A program made the translations under genes and the position numbers. The notes below the pieces were generated by a model that saw only the letters and a list, made by a program, of their open reading frames with translations, did no database searches and was not told the origin of the DNA. DNA of 64,000 nt from Craterostigma plantagineum (lineage: Eukaryota > Streptophyta > Magnoliopsida > Lamiales > Linderniaceae): the NCBI GenBank assembly GCA_027422505.1, contig JAPQWV010000017.1, positions 13,455,501-13,519,500 on the forward strand, read 5' to 3'. Shown piece after piece: positions 22,251 to 35,600 of the stretch. How positions within the stretch are numbered: the stretch's first letter is position 1; each line of letters starts with the position of its first letter.

Positions 22251-23321
22251 ATATTATACGGAGCACCGTTATCATATATATTAAAATACTTATATTCCGA
22301 CAAGGAGGTACGCCTCATTAAACCATATCCAAGGCAAAACCTCCCTTGAGGTAAAATCATAGAGTAAGGAAAAAGAGTATGTCCCCTCCCGAGTACATGG
22401 CAATAATATACATAAAACTTTTTCAAGTTAGATACGTTCCAGAGACGAGGCAGGGCTCTCCCATCTGCATCCTCTAACTCATAAGCTCCGCCTCCTAACA
22501 CCCGCATCACACGGTAAGGTCCTTCCCAAGGCGCATCCATCTTTTTAAGGGACGCAGGATGTCTGCCCTCCTGAGTACCAGGTCCCTTTTCTGAAATCCC
22601 CTAGGCCGGACCTTCCGATCGTACATCGCTTTCACTCGACTCTTATAACCTTCCATCCTTACTTGGGCTTTCACGTACTTCGTCAATCAGGTCCAGATCT
22701 TCCCTTCTTAGCTGTGCATTCTGATATTCCTTGTATGACAACATGCGATGTGTCTCAATGCCGATCTCCGCGGGAACAACGGCGGCAGATCCATATACCA
22801 GCTCGAAAGGAGTTTCCCCAGTGGCTTCGCGAGGGTTAGTCCTGTAAGCCCAAAGGATCACATCTAACGCCTCGACCCATTTTTTTCCGTCTTGCTCTAG
22901 TCGGGCTTTAATTCCCTTGAGGATGGTCCGGTTGGTGACTTCCGCCTGGCCATTCACCTGCAGATGTCCCACCGCTACGAACCTCTGAGTGATCTTCATA
23001 CCTTCACAGAAATCCTCGTTTTAGCTCCGCAGAACTGGGTCCCATTATCTGAGCTAAGGATTCTGGGAGCTCCATAGCGGCAACATATATTCTTCCATAG
23101 GAACTCTATCACCTTCTCCTCATCGACTCTAGCCACACCCTTGGCCTCGACCCATTTGCCAAAGTAGTCCACCGCCACAATAAGAACTTCTTTTGTCAAA
23201 TGGGCAGAGTGAATGCATACTCCCTAGGACCTCTTCTGGGACATAGATTCGTGGTTCGTATTTTTGGCAATTGACGCATTTCTTGTCAATGTCTTATATT
23301 CCGCATGGTCTCCTGCACATC
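22251..23321 (-). pseudogene. Tat-type integrase, core and C-terminal part
   Basis: On the minus strand the core reads VAVDYFGKWVEAKGV (about 23180) and SSDNGTQFCG (about 23050). It continues through VNGQAEVTNRTILKGIKARL (about 22950) and LWAYRTNPREATGETPFELV (about 22850). A C-terminal segment ends in WNVSNLKKFY (about 22430). The frame breaks at about 23000 and again near 22640. The zinc-finger half lies on the other side of a solo LTR inserted at 23322. The function would have been cDNA integration; the gene is dead. Confidence 0.87.
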
Positions 23322-23916
23322 TGTGGCGACACTAACTTTCTAAGTAGGGTTAGTGGCGGATTTTCCGCAATGCAAGCCGCGGAAGGCCCGTCTAATTATA
23401 ACTTTTTCCTAAAATAATATATATTACGACAAATGTCGTCCACATAGTCAGTCTATACAAAGGCCGTAGCCCCAAAATGACAAAATGCCAAAAACCCTAA
23501 CGCCGCTCCACAGGTCGCATCCATGTACCGCTCTGCCCTCAAAAGTCCGTGGAGCACTGCCACCAGCCGCCTCAGCCTTGACGCATAGCAGTGTCAGACC
23601 CAGTACCTACAACACGTAAACACTGAGCAATTTTGCCCAGTAGGTGAATAAATACTTGTATGCAAGTGTGCACTCAACCCAGTCCCAATATCTCACATGC
23701 CAACGCACACTCTTTATTTTCCCACAATCCTATCTTGTTTCACACAATATGGGCCCATGGTTAGGCTCACGCGCGCAATAAATATCATGGGTGGCCACGT
23801 GATTCCACCCGTAATCAGCGGTAAGCTACGCCGGTAGTGCACTGATCGATCACGTCAATGGCCACCTACCAGGTCGTCTTTTCCACAATAAATCATGAGC
23901 GATAGAACCCGTATCC

Positions 23917-23948
<32 letters not shown>

Positions 23949-25374
23949 AATCATCTGGCGTTTTGCACCTCGAACCGACCACATCCGAGTACACAGATCG
24001 ATCACGTCTGTCTCGGCCGGGTAATCTGTGAGCCTAACAAGTCGTCACAATAATCTCAATCTACCTCACTTAACAATACCTCGAATCATCACCGTCTCAA
24101 TACGGTGGAAACCATCTCTCGCCCTCACGTGATATGCACGTGCCACGCATATATATGATGGTACATGAAAACGTGGTTTCACATAAAACATATATAAATC
24201 ATGTAAATCACGTAAGTCACAGAAATCATCGAATCACATAAAGTACATAAATCACATATGCGTTTACGCATTGTCGATGGATGATCCACCTACCTGTCCT
24301 CCCGCTATAGTAAGTCAAGAACTCGGGTGGAGTCTCTAACGGTCGATCTTCTGAATATAATAATATTATTAGTATATCTGCTAATTCTCGAACACTAAGT
24401 AATGAAAAACCTAAATTAATAAAAACCCTAAAGTTATCAAAATTCTTATTAGTTATTACTATGATCACCTTCGAAAATTATACTAATTCTAAAAGATGAT
24501 ACGGTTTAAAAATATTAAATTCTACCCTTCTGAATATTTCATACATAGAAAATTACTAGCACCCTTATTTCTACATGGTCGTAACTAAATTGCAACCAGT
24601 TAGGGTTTTCTGTACATACTAATCCTTGGAAAACCCTTTATAACCGTCACCTAGCCATTTAATCATATGGGACTTGATAACAATTTCAACATAATGATTA
24701 CATAAGATTTTCGAGCGAGAGAGACACAATTATTCACCTACCATATAAAACCACGCAAATAAGCTATAATTCATTCCCAACAACACATAAATCATATATA
24801 CTACTTAATACCAAGGTATGTTTTCCTAATAATCATAGTCTGATTACGTAAAAAGGAAATATTCTACCTCAAGTGCTGCCTCGAGTTTGTTACAAAATTC
24901 CTAGGTTTGCGAAATCTCCTCTCCTTGATGGAGTTTTCGTTTTCTCCTTTGTTCTCTCCTTTCGTTGTTAGCCTATGAGGACTAAATGGAATGGTAAAAA
25001 TTCTTTTTCTTTCGTTGATAGTTCCCTTTCTAAATAAAGGTTTTGTATTTAAAGTGTGGATATGTATTGGTACTTTGGGTAAGTGAGTAAAAGATAAGGA
25101 GGTGACATGGTTTTTCTTCAAGTCCAAGCAACGTGATAAGCTTTATCACAATTAAATGCTTTTGGGCCTTATTTAGGTATTAGGATTATAAAGAAAGCCC
25201 ATTCAATTATATCATTGTATTTTAAATATTCTTAATTTAGGTTGAATAAAATCCAAAATCATTAAAGTGAATGTTTTCCTTTCAAGAACTAAAATCGTGT
25301 TATTAGAAGTCCTAATCCACGAATTTACACAGGTAATTATATCAATTTCCGTATTAAATTTTACGCGTATTACA
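23322..25374 (-). repeat. Solo LTR of a Tekay-1/3-type element (2053 bp)
   Basis: It has TG...CA ends matching Tekay-1 (inverted) and exact 5-bp target duplications ACATC at 23317-23321 and 25375-25379, with no internal element sequence. It is therefore a product of LTR-LTR recombination. It keeps the promoter palindrome, the three hairpins (23840-24013) and the terminal TTCCGC/GCGGAA repeat. It lacks the TCGACATT motif cluster, which accounts for most of its shorter length. Confidence 0.92.
23920..23944. repeat. (AT)n microsatellite inside the solo LTR
   Basis: A perfect AT dinucleotide run of about 24 bases lies between the second and third hairpin regions of the solo LTR. It is absent from the Tekay-1 and Tekay-3 LTRs. 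Confidence 0.9.
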
Positions 25375-26070
25375 ACATCCTTCATGGATCACTTCTAATA
25401 TCTTCTCCCCTTCTTCCCTAGAGAGACAACGGGCGTATGCATGCACAAAGGATTTTTTGAACAGGCGACCACCGATAAGGCAAAACATGCGGCGATATCC
25501 CTTCTTGTCTTCCAGCTCCATGGCCTTCAGGACCTCCAGGATACGGGCCCTCCAATCATCTTATCCTTCTATGATTCCTACGAATCTCCCTGCTTCTTGC
25601 CTTTATATTCTAAGGTAAGTAATGCCTTTTTCTTTAATGGTCGAACCCGAGCTCGCCAACCTTAGCTAAGTAATCAGTTTTGTGGTTTTCTTCTCTCGGG
25701 ACCTGCATGATTTCACAACAATCAAAACTCGCTGTTAGTTCCTCCACCTTCTTCCCATATTCCATCATCTTCTCATTCTTCATTTCATAATTCCCCTTTA
25801 CTTGTTGTACCACCAATTGTGAATCTGAGAACAAAACGACATCCCGCCCCCATTTCCTTCACAATCCTTAGGCCATGAATTAAGGGTTTGCATTCGGACT
25901 CATTGTTGGAGGCCTGGAATTCGAAGGTAATGGCGAAATGAAGCTCCTGTCCTCTCGGGCTAATGATAAGGACCCCTGCCCCAGATCTTTGGGAAGTCGC
26001 AGATCCGTCTACATTTACTTCCCATCGCTGCTTCTGTGGTCCTTTGGTAGTTTCAAGCACAAAGTCGGAC
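25375..26070 (-). pseudogene. Tat-type second RNase H and integrase zinc-finger start
   Basis: On the minus strand, about 26040-25650 encodes an RNase H with WEVNVDGSATSQRSGAGVLI and SNNESECKPLIHGLRI, followed by FSDSQLVVQQVKGNYEM. This is the plant-like second RNase H typical of Tat elements, distinct from the ordinary gypsy RNase H upstream. A degenerate linker and the beginning of the integrase finger (LREEGEKILEVIHEG) reach 25380, where the solo LTR cuts in. Frames shift near 25790. Confidence 0.85.
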
Positions 26071-27250
26071 AGGGCCTGAGCTTTGATGGCCTCTCGTCAT
26101 TCGAATTCTATATCGTACTCCCCTAGTTCGATAGCCCATTTGATCCTCCCTGATAGGTCTGGTCGGCTTATTGTTTGCTTCAGAGGGAAGTTGGTCCGTA
26201 GATTCACTTTGTGGGACAGGAAATATGGCAGGAGCGTCTTGGCGGATACCATCACAGCCAGTGTGGCCTTCTCGATCCCAGAGTATCTCGTCTGGGCATC
26301 TAACAACACCTTGCTCACGAAATAGATGGGCTTCTGGGAGATCCCTTCTTCCTTCACCAGCACAGAGCTGACCGCGTGGTCTCCCACGGAAAAGTACAGC
26401 ACCAGCTCATCTCCCACCAGAGGTTTCATTAAGAGAGGTGTATCGTGGAGGTACTTCTTCAATTCTTCGAATGCCTGTTGGCACTCCTCCATCCAACTCG
26501 AATTGTTTGTCCTTTCATAGCACTTTGAAGAATGGAAGACTCCTTCTTGCTGAGTGGGAGATGAATCGGCTGAGGGCCGCTAACCTCCCTGACCCCTTGG
26601 GGAGGTTGCATCTCCACGATGGCCTTTACTTTGGACGGGTTGACTTCGATACCTCCCTGTGTTACCGTATACCCTAGGAACTTCTCGGATCTCACGCTAA
26701 ATGCGCACTCTCTGGGTTAAGCATCATTCCAATTCCCATTATTGCTCTGAATGCCTCCTCGAGGTCCCTAGTATGGTCTGCCAGATGTATGGACTTCACT
26801 GGCATGTCATCCACGTAGACTTCCATGTACCTGCTTAATTGCTATTTGAACACCTTGTCCACCATTCGTTGGTAGGTAGCTCTCGCAGTTTTTAGTCCGA
26901 TGGGCATTCAGACGTATCCGTACGTTCCCCCTGGAGTGACGAAGCAAACATTGTCAAAATCCTCTGGCTCCAAGCTAACCTGATGATATCCCTGGTAGGT
27001 GTCCATCATGCTGAGGACCTTGCACCCGGAGGTGGAGTGCACCAGCTCATCTATTCGGGGCAGCGGGTAATGGTCTTTAGTAGAAGCCTTGTAGAGGTCC
27101 CTGAAGTCAACGCACATCCTCCACTGCCCATTTCCCTATTTTACGAGGACTGCGTTAGCTAACCACGTAGGGAATTGGACCTCCTGTATGTGGCCTGCAT
27201 GGAATAGCTTGTCTACCTCCTCTCTCAAGATCTGCGTCCTCTCAGCTCCG
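26071..27250 (-). pseudogene. Tat-type reverse transcriptase and gypsy RNase H
   Basis: On the minus strand the RT runs from WLANAVLVK (about 27140) through MCVDFRDLYKAST (27117) and GYHQVSLEPED (about 26985). The YVDD catalytic motif follows at 26817-26806, then GYTVTQGGIEVNPSKVKAI (about 26670). The first RNase H follows (26492-26097). Stops and frameshifts occur near 27120, 26900, 26700 and 26490. Together with the second RNase H at 25650-26040 this gives the dual-RNase-H layout that defines the Tat lineage. Confidence 0.87.
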
Positions 27251-28000
27251 CATGATCGGAGCTTCTGCTTGATGGGCCGACTTCCTGGTAGAACATTCAA
27301 CTGGTGTGTGACAATGTTTGGACGAATTCCAGTCATATCGTTCGGAGAAAATGCGAATAAATCCGCATTTTGTAGACATCTTACCAACTCCTTCGTGGAT
27401 TTCTCCCCTACGTGCGTTCCTTTCTTGGTGGTTCTTCCCTTTTGATCTGGGCATAATTCGACATCAACCAGCTCCTCATTTGGTTCTGGTTGCAAGCTGG
27501 AGGGCCCTCCTCCTTCTATCTTGATTCTCTTGTCCCGACCACTTCCTTGTCTGATGACTTCCATCTCCCTCGCCACCGCATTCACTTCATTTTCATAGCA
27601 CTGTCGGGAGATTCGCTGATCTCCCGAAATCTCTCCCACCCAGTCACCTACAAGGAACTTGATTTTAAGAAGATAAGTAGAAGGAATGGTACGGAATTCA
27701 TTGATGGTGGGTTGCCCTAAAATGACGTTGTAGGAGGAGGCGATATCAACTACTAGAAAGTCGATCATCTTCACTATCCGAGCCGGCTCCTTCCCCATTC
27801 CGACGGGCAACGTTATTTCTCCCATGGCTGTATCCTAGGTCCCCAAAACCTATACAAGGCTGTGGAGACGGGGCGCAACTTCGCCTTCAGGTCCATCTTC
27901 TTGAAACAGTCTAGGAATATGATGTCCGCCGAGCTCCCTCCATCTATGAAGACTCTGGTACATCGTATCCCGCAATGTCCGTGGTGATGACTAAGGCATC
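27251..28000 (-). pseudogene. Tat-type aspartic protease and pre-RT region
   Basis: The protease active site is readable as FIDGGSSADIIF near 27960-27920 (minus). A shifted frame then gives the open stretch 27825-27136 with IDFLVVDIASSYNVILGQP and RTIPSTYLLKIKF, the segment between protease and RT in this lineage. It ends in the N-terminal RT approach (LNVLPGSRPIKQKLR). Confidence 0.82.
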
Positions 28001-29567
28001 GTTATGTGGCCTGGTGACATGCACCTCATCCTCCGACCCAAACTCCACATTGGTCATGGTTCCCGTCCCACCAATCCCCGAGGCGGTGGACCTCCGGTCG
28101 TTCTAGCATATGTTTTTCGGGCCTTGTTGGAATCGCCTCCACCAGGACCTCCCACTATAATGAGTATAGGGGTCCTAGGTGGTTCTGGAGCTCCTCTGTC
28201 GGGAGGTGGTTGAGGTGGTCTGCCCTTATTCGTCGCAGATCCTATGGATTCCTTTTCATTTGCCTTGGGACTTGGTTCGGGATCTTGACGCACAAACTCC
28301 TTTCAGTGTCCTGCCTGGATGAGCCTCTCTATTTCGTCCTTCAAATGATAGCAATTGTTAGTGTGGTGCAGATATTCATTATGATAATGACATTATAAAT
28401 TAGAATGACGTCTGGAGGGCCCTGAAGTTCTGGCCTCGGGCTTCCTCATCACTGGATGTCTCCCCACTAGGCTCAAGGATCTCCTGGGGATTATTGCCCA
28501 AAGGCGTGAGTCTCCGTGGATCCTGGGCGGAGATCCCCAAGGTTCCCTAAAGAGGGGTCGCGGTGGCAATGATTTTCCATGTCCAGGGTTTTTGGCATCT
28601 CCCTCTTTCTTCGGCGTGGCAGTTTGCTTCTCTTCCTGCACCTTGGCCTCTCTTCTACGTTGATATACTTGTCCGCACGGAACAGTAATTCTTCGAAGGT
28701 CTGAGGAGGCCTCTTGGACAGAGACGCAAAGAAAAAATTTCCATCTCGGAGTCCATTGATCATTGCGCTCGCTTTTACGGACGAGGTAAGGCGGCAATGT
28801 TGAACTTGCTTATGTACGCACGTAGACCTTCATTCTCCTCCTGCTTAACCTGAAACAATGACATGTCAGATTTGGGTTGCCAGTGGACGCTGGCAAACTG
28901 GGTGATGAACATGAGCTGAAACTCCTCAAAAGACTTGATGGATCTAGGAGCTAGCTGGCTGAACCGTTGTTGGGCGCTCACTAAGGTGGTCAGGAACACT
29001 CAACACTTCACTCCGTCCGGGAAAATGCAACAAGACTGTGTTTTGGAAACGTAGGACGTGGTCCGCAGGATCCGTGGTTCCCTCATATTCGTACGGAAGC
29101 TGTTTGAAATTGAAGGAAACCTCCCATGCTAGTAGTTCCTTGGCAAATGGAGTTCCCGCCACAAGCCCTTCTCCTTGTCGTTGCTGCAAAGTGCGGCTTC
29201 GCACTCCATCTACAACCTGCTTGAGGTCCGTCAGTTGGTTCCTTAGCTCCCTTTGCCCAAATATTTTCTCCTTTTCCCGAGCGTGGCTCGTTTCCTTCTT
29301 TTGGAATTCCCTACTCCTTACTCAACCTCAAGCATTCCACTGGCGGAACTGGCGGATGTCCGCATAGGTGTTCTATGGTCCTCTTCTAACCTATCTGTGC
29401 CAGCTTGCTCCTCTGAGTCGTCTTTCAACTGTTTCTTAGGTGCTGGTCGTTCTTCAGTGTGTTTGGCAGCTTCTGGAGGTTCGTCCCTCTTTGCTGCTCA
29501 CTTTCTAATTCTGTCGGCCTTCTGGGCGTCTCCCAGGGATCTAGAGGCGAATCTGGGGGACGTGTTT
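28001..29567 (-). pseudogene. Tat-type gag, main part
   Basis: On the minus strand the retrotransposon gag core is spread over shifted frames. The pieces are about 29204-28944 (ELLAWEVSFNFKQLPYEYEGTTDP), 28999-28775 (FEEFQLMFITQFA, QEENEGLRAYISKFN) and 28763-28491 (FEELLFRADKYINVEE), followed by a proline-rich tail (28293-28054). The 5' end of gag is cut at 29567 by Tekay-2 and continues at 40243-40436. Confidence 0.8.
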
Positions 29568-32500
29568 TGTCACGACCGCCACTTCCCTAACTGCCTATTC
29601 TAGCGCATTCCTATCTGCCTAGCGAGTTATGAGTAGTAAGGTACACTGAAAATGCGTATAAATTTTTTTCCTTTTTCCATTTGCATCATGGAATGATGTT
29701 CTGTACAAGTCAAAAGAATACATGTCGAACACTAAGTTCCAGACACGATCTAACTACGAGGACGATGGTGCGTCGGCACAGCAAAAGGCTCCTATGCGCC
29801 CGGCCTCACAGGTCGTCATCCATACACACACGTCCACCCCAAAAGCAGCGCGAAGCTTCAAAAGATTGGCCTTGTCATCTAATGCGATCACGTACCGTGC
29901 TCGCTGGCGCCTACAACACATAACATAAAAGAATGAGCCACCGAGGCTCAGTAAGCAGAAATCATGCATGTATGCACGTTGCCCTTTCCCCGCAAAGGCA
30001 AACCCTGCCGATGCATAAATTTCTAAGCAAGGGCAATCCGCGCCGATGCACCTAGCACTCGTACTAGCAAAACTCAGGGCCCTCGGCTAATCTCACTATG
30101 CACCACAAGAGCTCACGTCCCTCAAGGACAATACGACAGCGGTCCACGCCGGATGGCCGAACCCTAGGATGCACATCGTTCCCCAAGGTCGCCATATGAA
30201 TCCGGTCGTCCCCGACTGTCCGGCGGTCGCTCACGCTGGTAGCCCACGCTGAGGTCGCCTACACCAGGGTTCCACCCTGTGTCGCTTATACCCTCAGGTC
30301 GCACCCTCCAGGTCGCACCTTACCGACACGGGCCATGCCCAAATCCTTTCCACAGGATATCAATATATATCTACAATAATAGTACGACGACGCTAAAACG
30401 CCGCCCTGGTAGCATAGGAGACAGCCCCTGACTCAACTATGAGTCGACACACTTGGCCACATCGGCAAGTCCTCGTCGCGTACAAGCGACATATCACCAT
30501 GCACACTCTATCCCATGACCCTTCCCCATGAGTTCGTGCGTGCACATGAGCATGCATATGCAAACAAATGCAACTTATGCTTACCATATGAAAGCGTAAC
30601 GATTAATTCACGTAATCACGAAACCACGTAGGCATATAGTTACATACACATATAGCACACGAGTTATGTGTTGTAGTTGGATTTCTACTTACCTGGCGTC
30701 CGTGGATTAGTCGCTACCTGACCCGGGAATTCTCCTAAGTCCAAACCTCAGACATAGAATAGTATCTTTAGGACACTATTTTAATTAATTAATTACGTAC
30801 TGACTTAGGTATTTTCCTTGGTTGTAAATATCTTTAGGAGTCTTAGTTAACTTGGTACGTCTCACTTGACTTAGGGAACTTTATGAAGTTCACGAAATTC
30901 ATAAAATTCGTCCATAAGCTATTTGCTAGCCGGTCTGGTGAACTTCCTAACTTTTCATCCTTTAAACTCGAACAGGCTAAAAAGTTAGTCTATAAATTAT
31001 ATCAGTTGACTACGTAAATTTTCGTTCCAAAATTCTATCTAATTCAACGTCTACCTGTACCGAAAATTGACCCTGAGGACACCGATAGGCAAATTATGAT
31101 CGGGCGTTGAAAGAGACTATGCTCATTGGAATCGGAATATTTTTCTGATTAAATGGTGCGAAAATATTTTTCCTCAATTCGTCTAAGGGGTTCAATTCGT
31201 GAAGTTGATTTGCGAAGTGTTTGAGTTCGCAAATCCTTGGATTCGTAAACTCGACTCGCCAAATAATTGCAGCCCGCGAAGTGCTTGGACCCGCAAACGC
31301 ACGAGTTTGCAAACCTTCGATCGGCCCGCAAAGTTGCTGGGTTCGCAAACCCTTGGTCGACCCGCGAAATGTATTGGACCCGTGAACCTCCATTCGCAAT
31401 CCTCGTGGGGTTCGCAAAGTGTGGAGTTGGCAAACTGATGAGCCCGCAAAATGATTTGGATGCGAAAACTCCGAACCCGCGAAGTTGGGGTTTGCGGCTT
31501 GTGGGAATTCGTCATCTTGGACGGGTTTGCAAATCTCCTCAGCCCGCAAACTTCCACGGATTCGCAAAAGGTCCCATTCGAAAGATGGGGCCGCGAAGTG
31601 CATGAATTCGCAAAACTCCAACTTTGCGGCTTGTATGCGTTCGCAGAGCACAACCCGCGAACTTCGATGAATTCGCAAAGTTGGCCCCGCCGAGTTTTTG
31701 GATTCGCGAAATGAGTTCGCGAGCCTGAGTTCGCAGAGTTTGTACTTCGCGAACTCATTCCTAAACAAACACCATCTAATCCGCGATAGGCTAGTTATGA
31801 AGATCAAAAAGGTGACTTTTCAAGAACTCGTTTGAAGGTGGTATGAACTCCTTAAACCCTAATGTCCAGGCTTAACAGAAATGCTAGTCTAAACTTAACC
31901 TCTCGTGCCTAATAATCCATAGAACGTGTTATTACAAAACTAAGATTACTAAATCAAAGTTAGGACGCTTCTCGGGGGGTTAAAATCGCATAATCCCTAA
32001 TGTGTAGTACTTATTTTCGTGTTTAAAGCTCTAAGATACCGAAATGCCTAAACGAGGATACGAGTGTTAGGGTGAGGATTCATTACCTTTCACTCGGCGT
32101 GTTTTTCGCCTGGTTTCTCCTCCCTCTTTGGCTAAGCTCACGTTAGTTTCTTGGCTATGGAGTTTTTCTTTTTTTTTTTGTGGACTTCAAATGAGTTTTA
32201 GGTGTAATTTTAAGTGGCTAAGGCTTTAGGTAACGAAAATATCCCTTGATTCAAGGAGGGTTTCTCTAAGCAATATCCCTAAGTGGGTTGGGCCCAATAT
32301 TTTGATTGGCCCAATTCTTACATCTAGTCCAATCTTTATTCATGACCCAAATTCCTTTTTGCCTATTTACGAAAATTCCTAAATAAATTAGGGGTCACTT
32401 GGTACGAATTAATTGCACTAAATTCAAGAAATCGCCTAAGCACGTAAATTTTCCACACAAATTCCAAGTAAGTCACATAAGCACGAAGGTAACATACGAA

Positions 32501-32574
32501 AAGCGCGTAATTGCATTCCACATTTTATGCAAATTTATTAGCCCTAATGTGCTTACGAGGACTCGGGTGCTACA
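29568..32574 (-). repeat. 3' LTR of Tekay-2 (3007 bp)
   Basis: On the + strand it runs TGTCACGACC... to ...CGGGTGCTACA. It matches 37244-40242, with about 2% difference by eye over the first 400 bp. The target duplication TGTTT at 29563-29567 is repeated exactly at 40243-40247. A cluster of TTCGCAAA-type motifs lies at 31190-31760. Confidence 0.95.
31190..31760 (-). repeat. Cluster of TTCGCAAA / CCCGCGAAG motifs in the Tekay-2 LTR
   Basis: Roughly two dozen copies of TTCGCAAA, CCCGCAAA or CCCGCGAAG occur at irregular 15-30 bp intervals. The overlapping ORFs in several frames here are a by-product of the repeated motif and are not genes. Confidence 0.82.
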
Positions 32575-32591
32575 TCCTCCCCCCCTTAAAG
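32575..32591 (-). other. Polypurine tract of Tekay-2
   Basis: On the minus strand, CTTTAAGGGGGGGAGGA directly precedes the LTR start at 32574. It matches the Tekay-1 tract. Confidence 0.9.
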
Positions 32592-32609
32592 AGGATTTCG
32601 CCCCCGAAA

Positions 32610-35600
32610 TCAGCCCGTTTGGAACAATTCAGGATAGCGGACCCTCATCTCATCCTCGCGTTCCCAAGTCGCTTCTTCTATCGACTGGTTTCGCCACAGA
32701 ACTTTCACTAGAGGAATTTCTTTATTCCTAAGTCTTTTAGTTTCGTACATCAATATTTCCACTGGCACTTCCTCATAGCTCAAATCCGGCTTCAACTGCT
32801 GGTGCAACGAGTCGTTTATTAGTACATGGCTTGGGTCAGCGATGTATTTTCGCAAAGTCGAAACATGGAACACATCGTGTACTTGTGACAACGATGCTGG
32901 TAGTTCCAGGTTATACGCTACTTCACCAACTCTTTTCGCTATCTTGAAGGGACCAATGTATCTCGGGCTTAGTTTACCCTTCTTTCCGAACCTTTTGACT
33001 CCTTTCATTGGTGATACTTTCACAAAGACCCAATCATTCACCTCGAATTCTAGCGGTCTACGTCTCCGATCAGCATAACTCTTCTGTCTACTCTGCGCCG
33101 TGCGCATTCTCTCTCGGATCATCGTAATAATTTCCGTCATTTCCCGTATCATGTCTGGGCCTAACATCGCCCGTTCACCTTCTCCATCCCAATACACTGG
33201 GGATCTGCATTTTCGTCCATACAAGGCTTCATATGGAGCCATTCCAATTGTAGCTTGGTAGCTATTGTTGTACGAGAATTCTACAAGTGGAAGGTACTTG
33301 CTCCAGTTGCCTTTGAAATCAAGTACGCAGGCTCGTAACATATCTTCCAGTGTTTGGATCGTCCGTTCGTATTGACCGTCCGTTTGTGGATGATATGCTG
33401 TGCTAAATGCCAGCTTCGTCCCCATGGCCTTTTGTAAACTCGTCCAGAATTTAGATAGAAATCTTGAATCACGGTCTGATACTATCGACAATGGTATTCC
33501 ATGGAGTCGTACTATCTCTTGGATATACAGTTCCGCGTATCGCTCCATGGTGAATGTCGTACTTATTGGCAGAAAATGGGCAGATTTCGTAAGTCGATCT
33601 ACAATCACCCAAATTGCGTCGTGCCCTTTCACGTTCTTCGGCAATCCGCTTACAAAATCCATCGTTATGTTGTCCCATTTCCAATCTGGGATTGGTAAAG
33701 GCTGCAGCGTTCCTGCTGGCCGTTGGTGTTCTGCCTTAATTCGTTGACAAGTGAGGCATTGACTGACGAATTCGGCTACGTCTTTCTTCATTCCTGGCCA
33801 CCAGTAGTGCGCTCGTAGGTCTCTATACAGTTTCGTGGCTCCAGGATGCACTGAGTATGGTGTAGTATGTGCTTCCGCCATTATAGTTCTTCGGTGTCCT
33901 GCATCGTCTGGTACATATAATCTGTTCTTGTAGTACAAGCTCTCGTCGTCTCGGAATATATAGTCTACTGCCGGCTGCTCTGTCTGGGTTCCCTTGATCT
34001 TGACATAGAACTCTTCATTTTCCTGAGCCTTCTTGAATTTTTCTAACAATGTCGGTTGAAGGGTCAAAGCTGCTAACTTCACCTCGACCTCGCCTAATGG
34101 TACGATCTCCACTTCGAGTCGTTGGAGTTCTGTGCTTACTGTCTTTCGACTTAAGGCATCTGCTACCACGTATGCTTTCCCTGGGTGGTAGTTGATTACA
34201 CAATCGTAGTCCTTCACCAATTCCAGCCATCTTCTCTGTCTCATGTTTAGCTCCTTTTGGGTGAAGAAGTACTTTAAACTTTTGTGGTCGGTGTAGATTT
34301 CACATCTTTCACCATATAGATAATGCCTCCAAATCTTGAGGGCAAAGACCACAGCTGCTAGTTCCAAGTCGTGTGTAGGGTAGTTCCTTTCGTACTCCTT
34401 CAACTGCCGTGAGGCATAGGCCACCACATTTCCGTTTTGCATTAGTACGCATCCGAGCCCATTTTTCGAGGCGTCGCTATAAACGGAGAATCCTCCTGTT
34501 CCTGTGGGTATCGTCCACACTGGGGCGGTAGTGAGCCGCTTCTTCAGTTCTTGGAAGCGCCGTTCACATTCTTCGCTCCATTGAAAAGGAGTATTCTTTC
34601 GGGTCAACTTTGTCAATGTTGAGGCAATTTTCGAAAAATCCTTTATGAATTTCCTATAGTAGCCTGCTAAGCCTAGAAAGCTCCATACTTCTGTTACATT
34701 GGTCGGCTGTGGCCAGTTATTGATTGCCTCGATTTTGCTTGGGTCCACTGAGATTCCCGCTCCAGAGACAATGTGTCCCAAAAATGCTACTTGGTCCAGC
34801 CAGAATTCACACTTTTTAAACTTAGTGTACAGCTGCTTTTCCCTCAGTACTCCAAGTACCACTCGTAGGTGTTGCTCGTGTTCCTCCTTCGTCTTCGAGT
34901 ATATGAGGATGTCGTCTATGAATACAATCACGAACTCGTCCAGATAGGCTTCGAACACCCGGTTCATTAGGTCCATGAAGGCTGCTGGCGCATTGGTCAG
35001 CCCGAAGGGCATGACTAGAAATTCAAAGTGCCCGTATCTGGTACTGAATGCCGTTTTCGGAATATCGTCCTTGCGGATTTTCAGTTGATGGTATCCCGAC
35101 CTCAAATCTATCTTAGAAAACATTGTGGCGCCTTGTAGTTGGTCAAAGAGATCATCGATCCTGGGCAATGGATACTTATTCTTGACCGTTAACTTGTTCA
35201 GCTCCCTGTAATCTATGCACAGCCTCATTGAGCCGTCCTTCTTTCGCACGAGTAGAACTGGCGCACCCCAGGGAGAAAAACTGGTCTGAATAAACCCTTT
35301 CTGTAGGAGTTCGTCTATCTGTTCCTTCAGCTCCTTCAATTCGGTCGGTGCTAACCGGTATGGAGTCTTGGACACTGGTGCAGCTCCCGGCACCAGGTCG
35401 ATTGTAAACTCGATTTCTCTGTCTGGGGGTAGTCCCGGCAAGTCTTCCGGAAATACGTCTGGGAACTCCTCAATTACGGGTATATCTTCAAGTTTTGTAA
35501 AGGAATTTTCTTCTATCTTCAGCGCAAACATTAGGTATGCCTCGCATCCGGCTTTGATTAATCGTTGGGCCTTTAACGCCGAAACCTTAGGAACAATTCC

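Noticed and set aside
28054..28293. Proline-rich 79-residue ORF as a separate gene
   Set aside because: It lies in line with the Tat gag tail and is best read as part of the decayed gag-protease region.
31094..31807. Long overlapping ORFs on both strands (up to 237 aa)
   Set aside because: They arise from the repeated TTCGCAAA motif, which avoids stops in several frames at once, and they repeat in both LTR copies (38769-39509). No protein motif is present.
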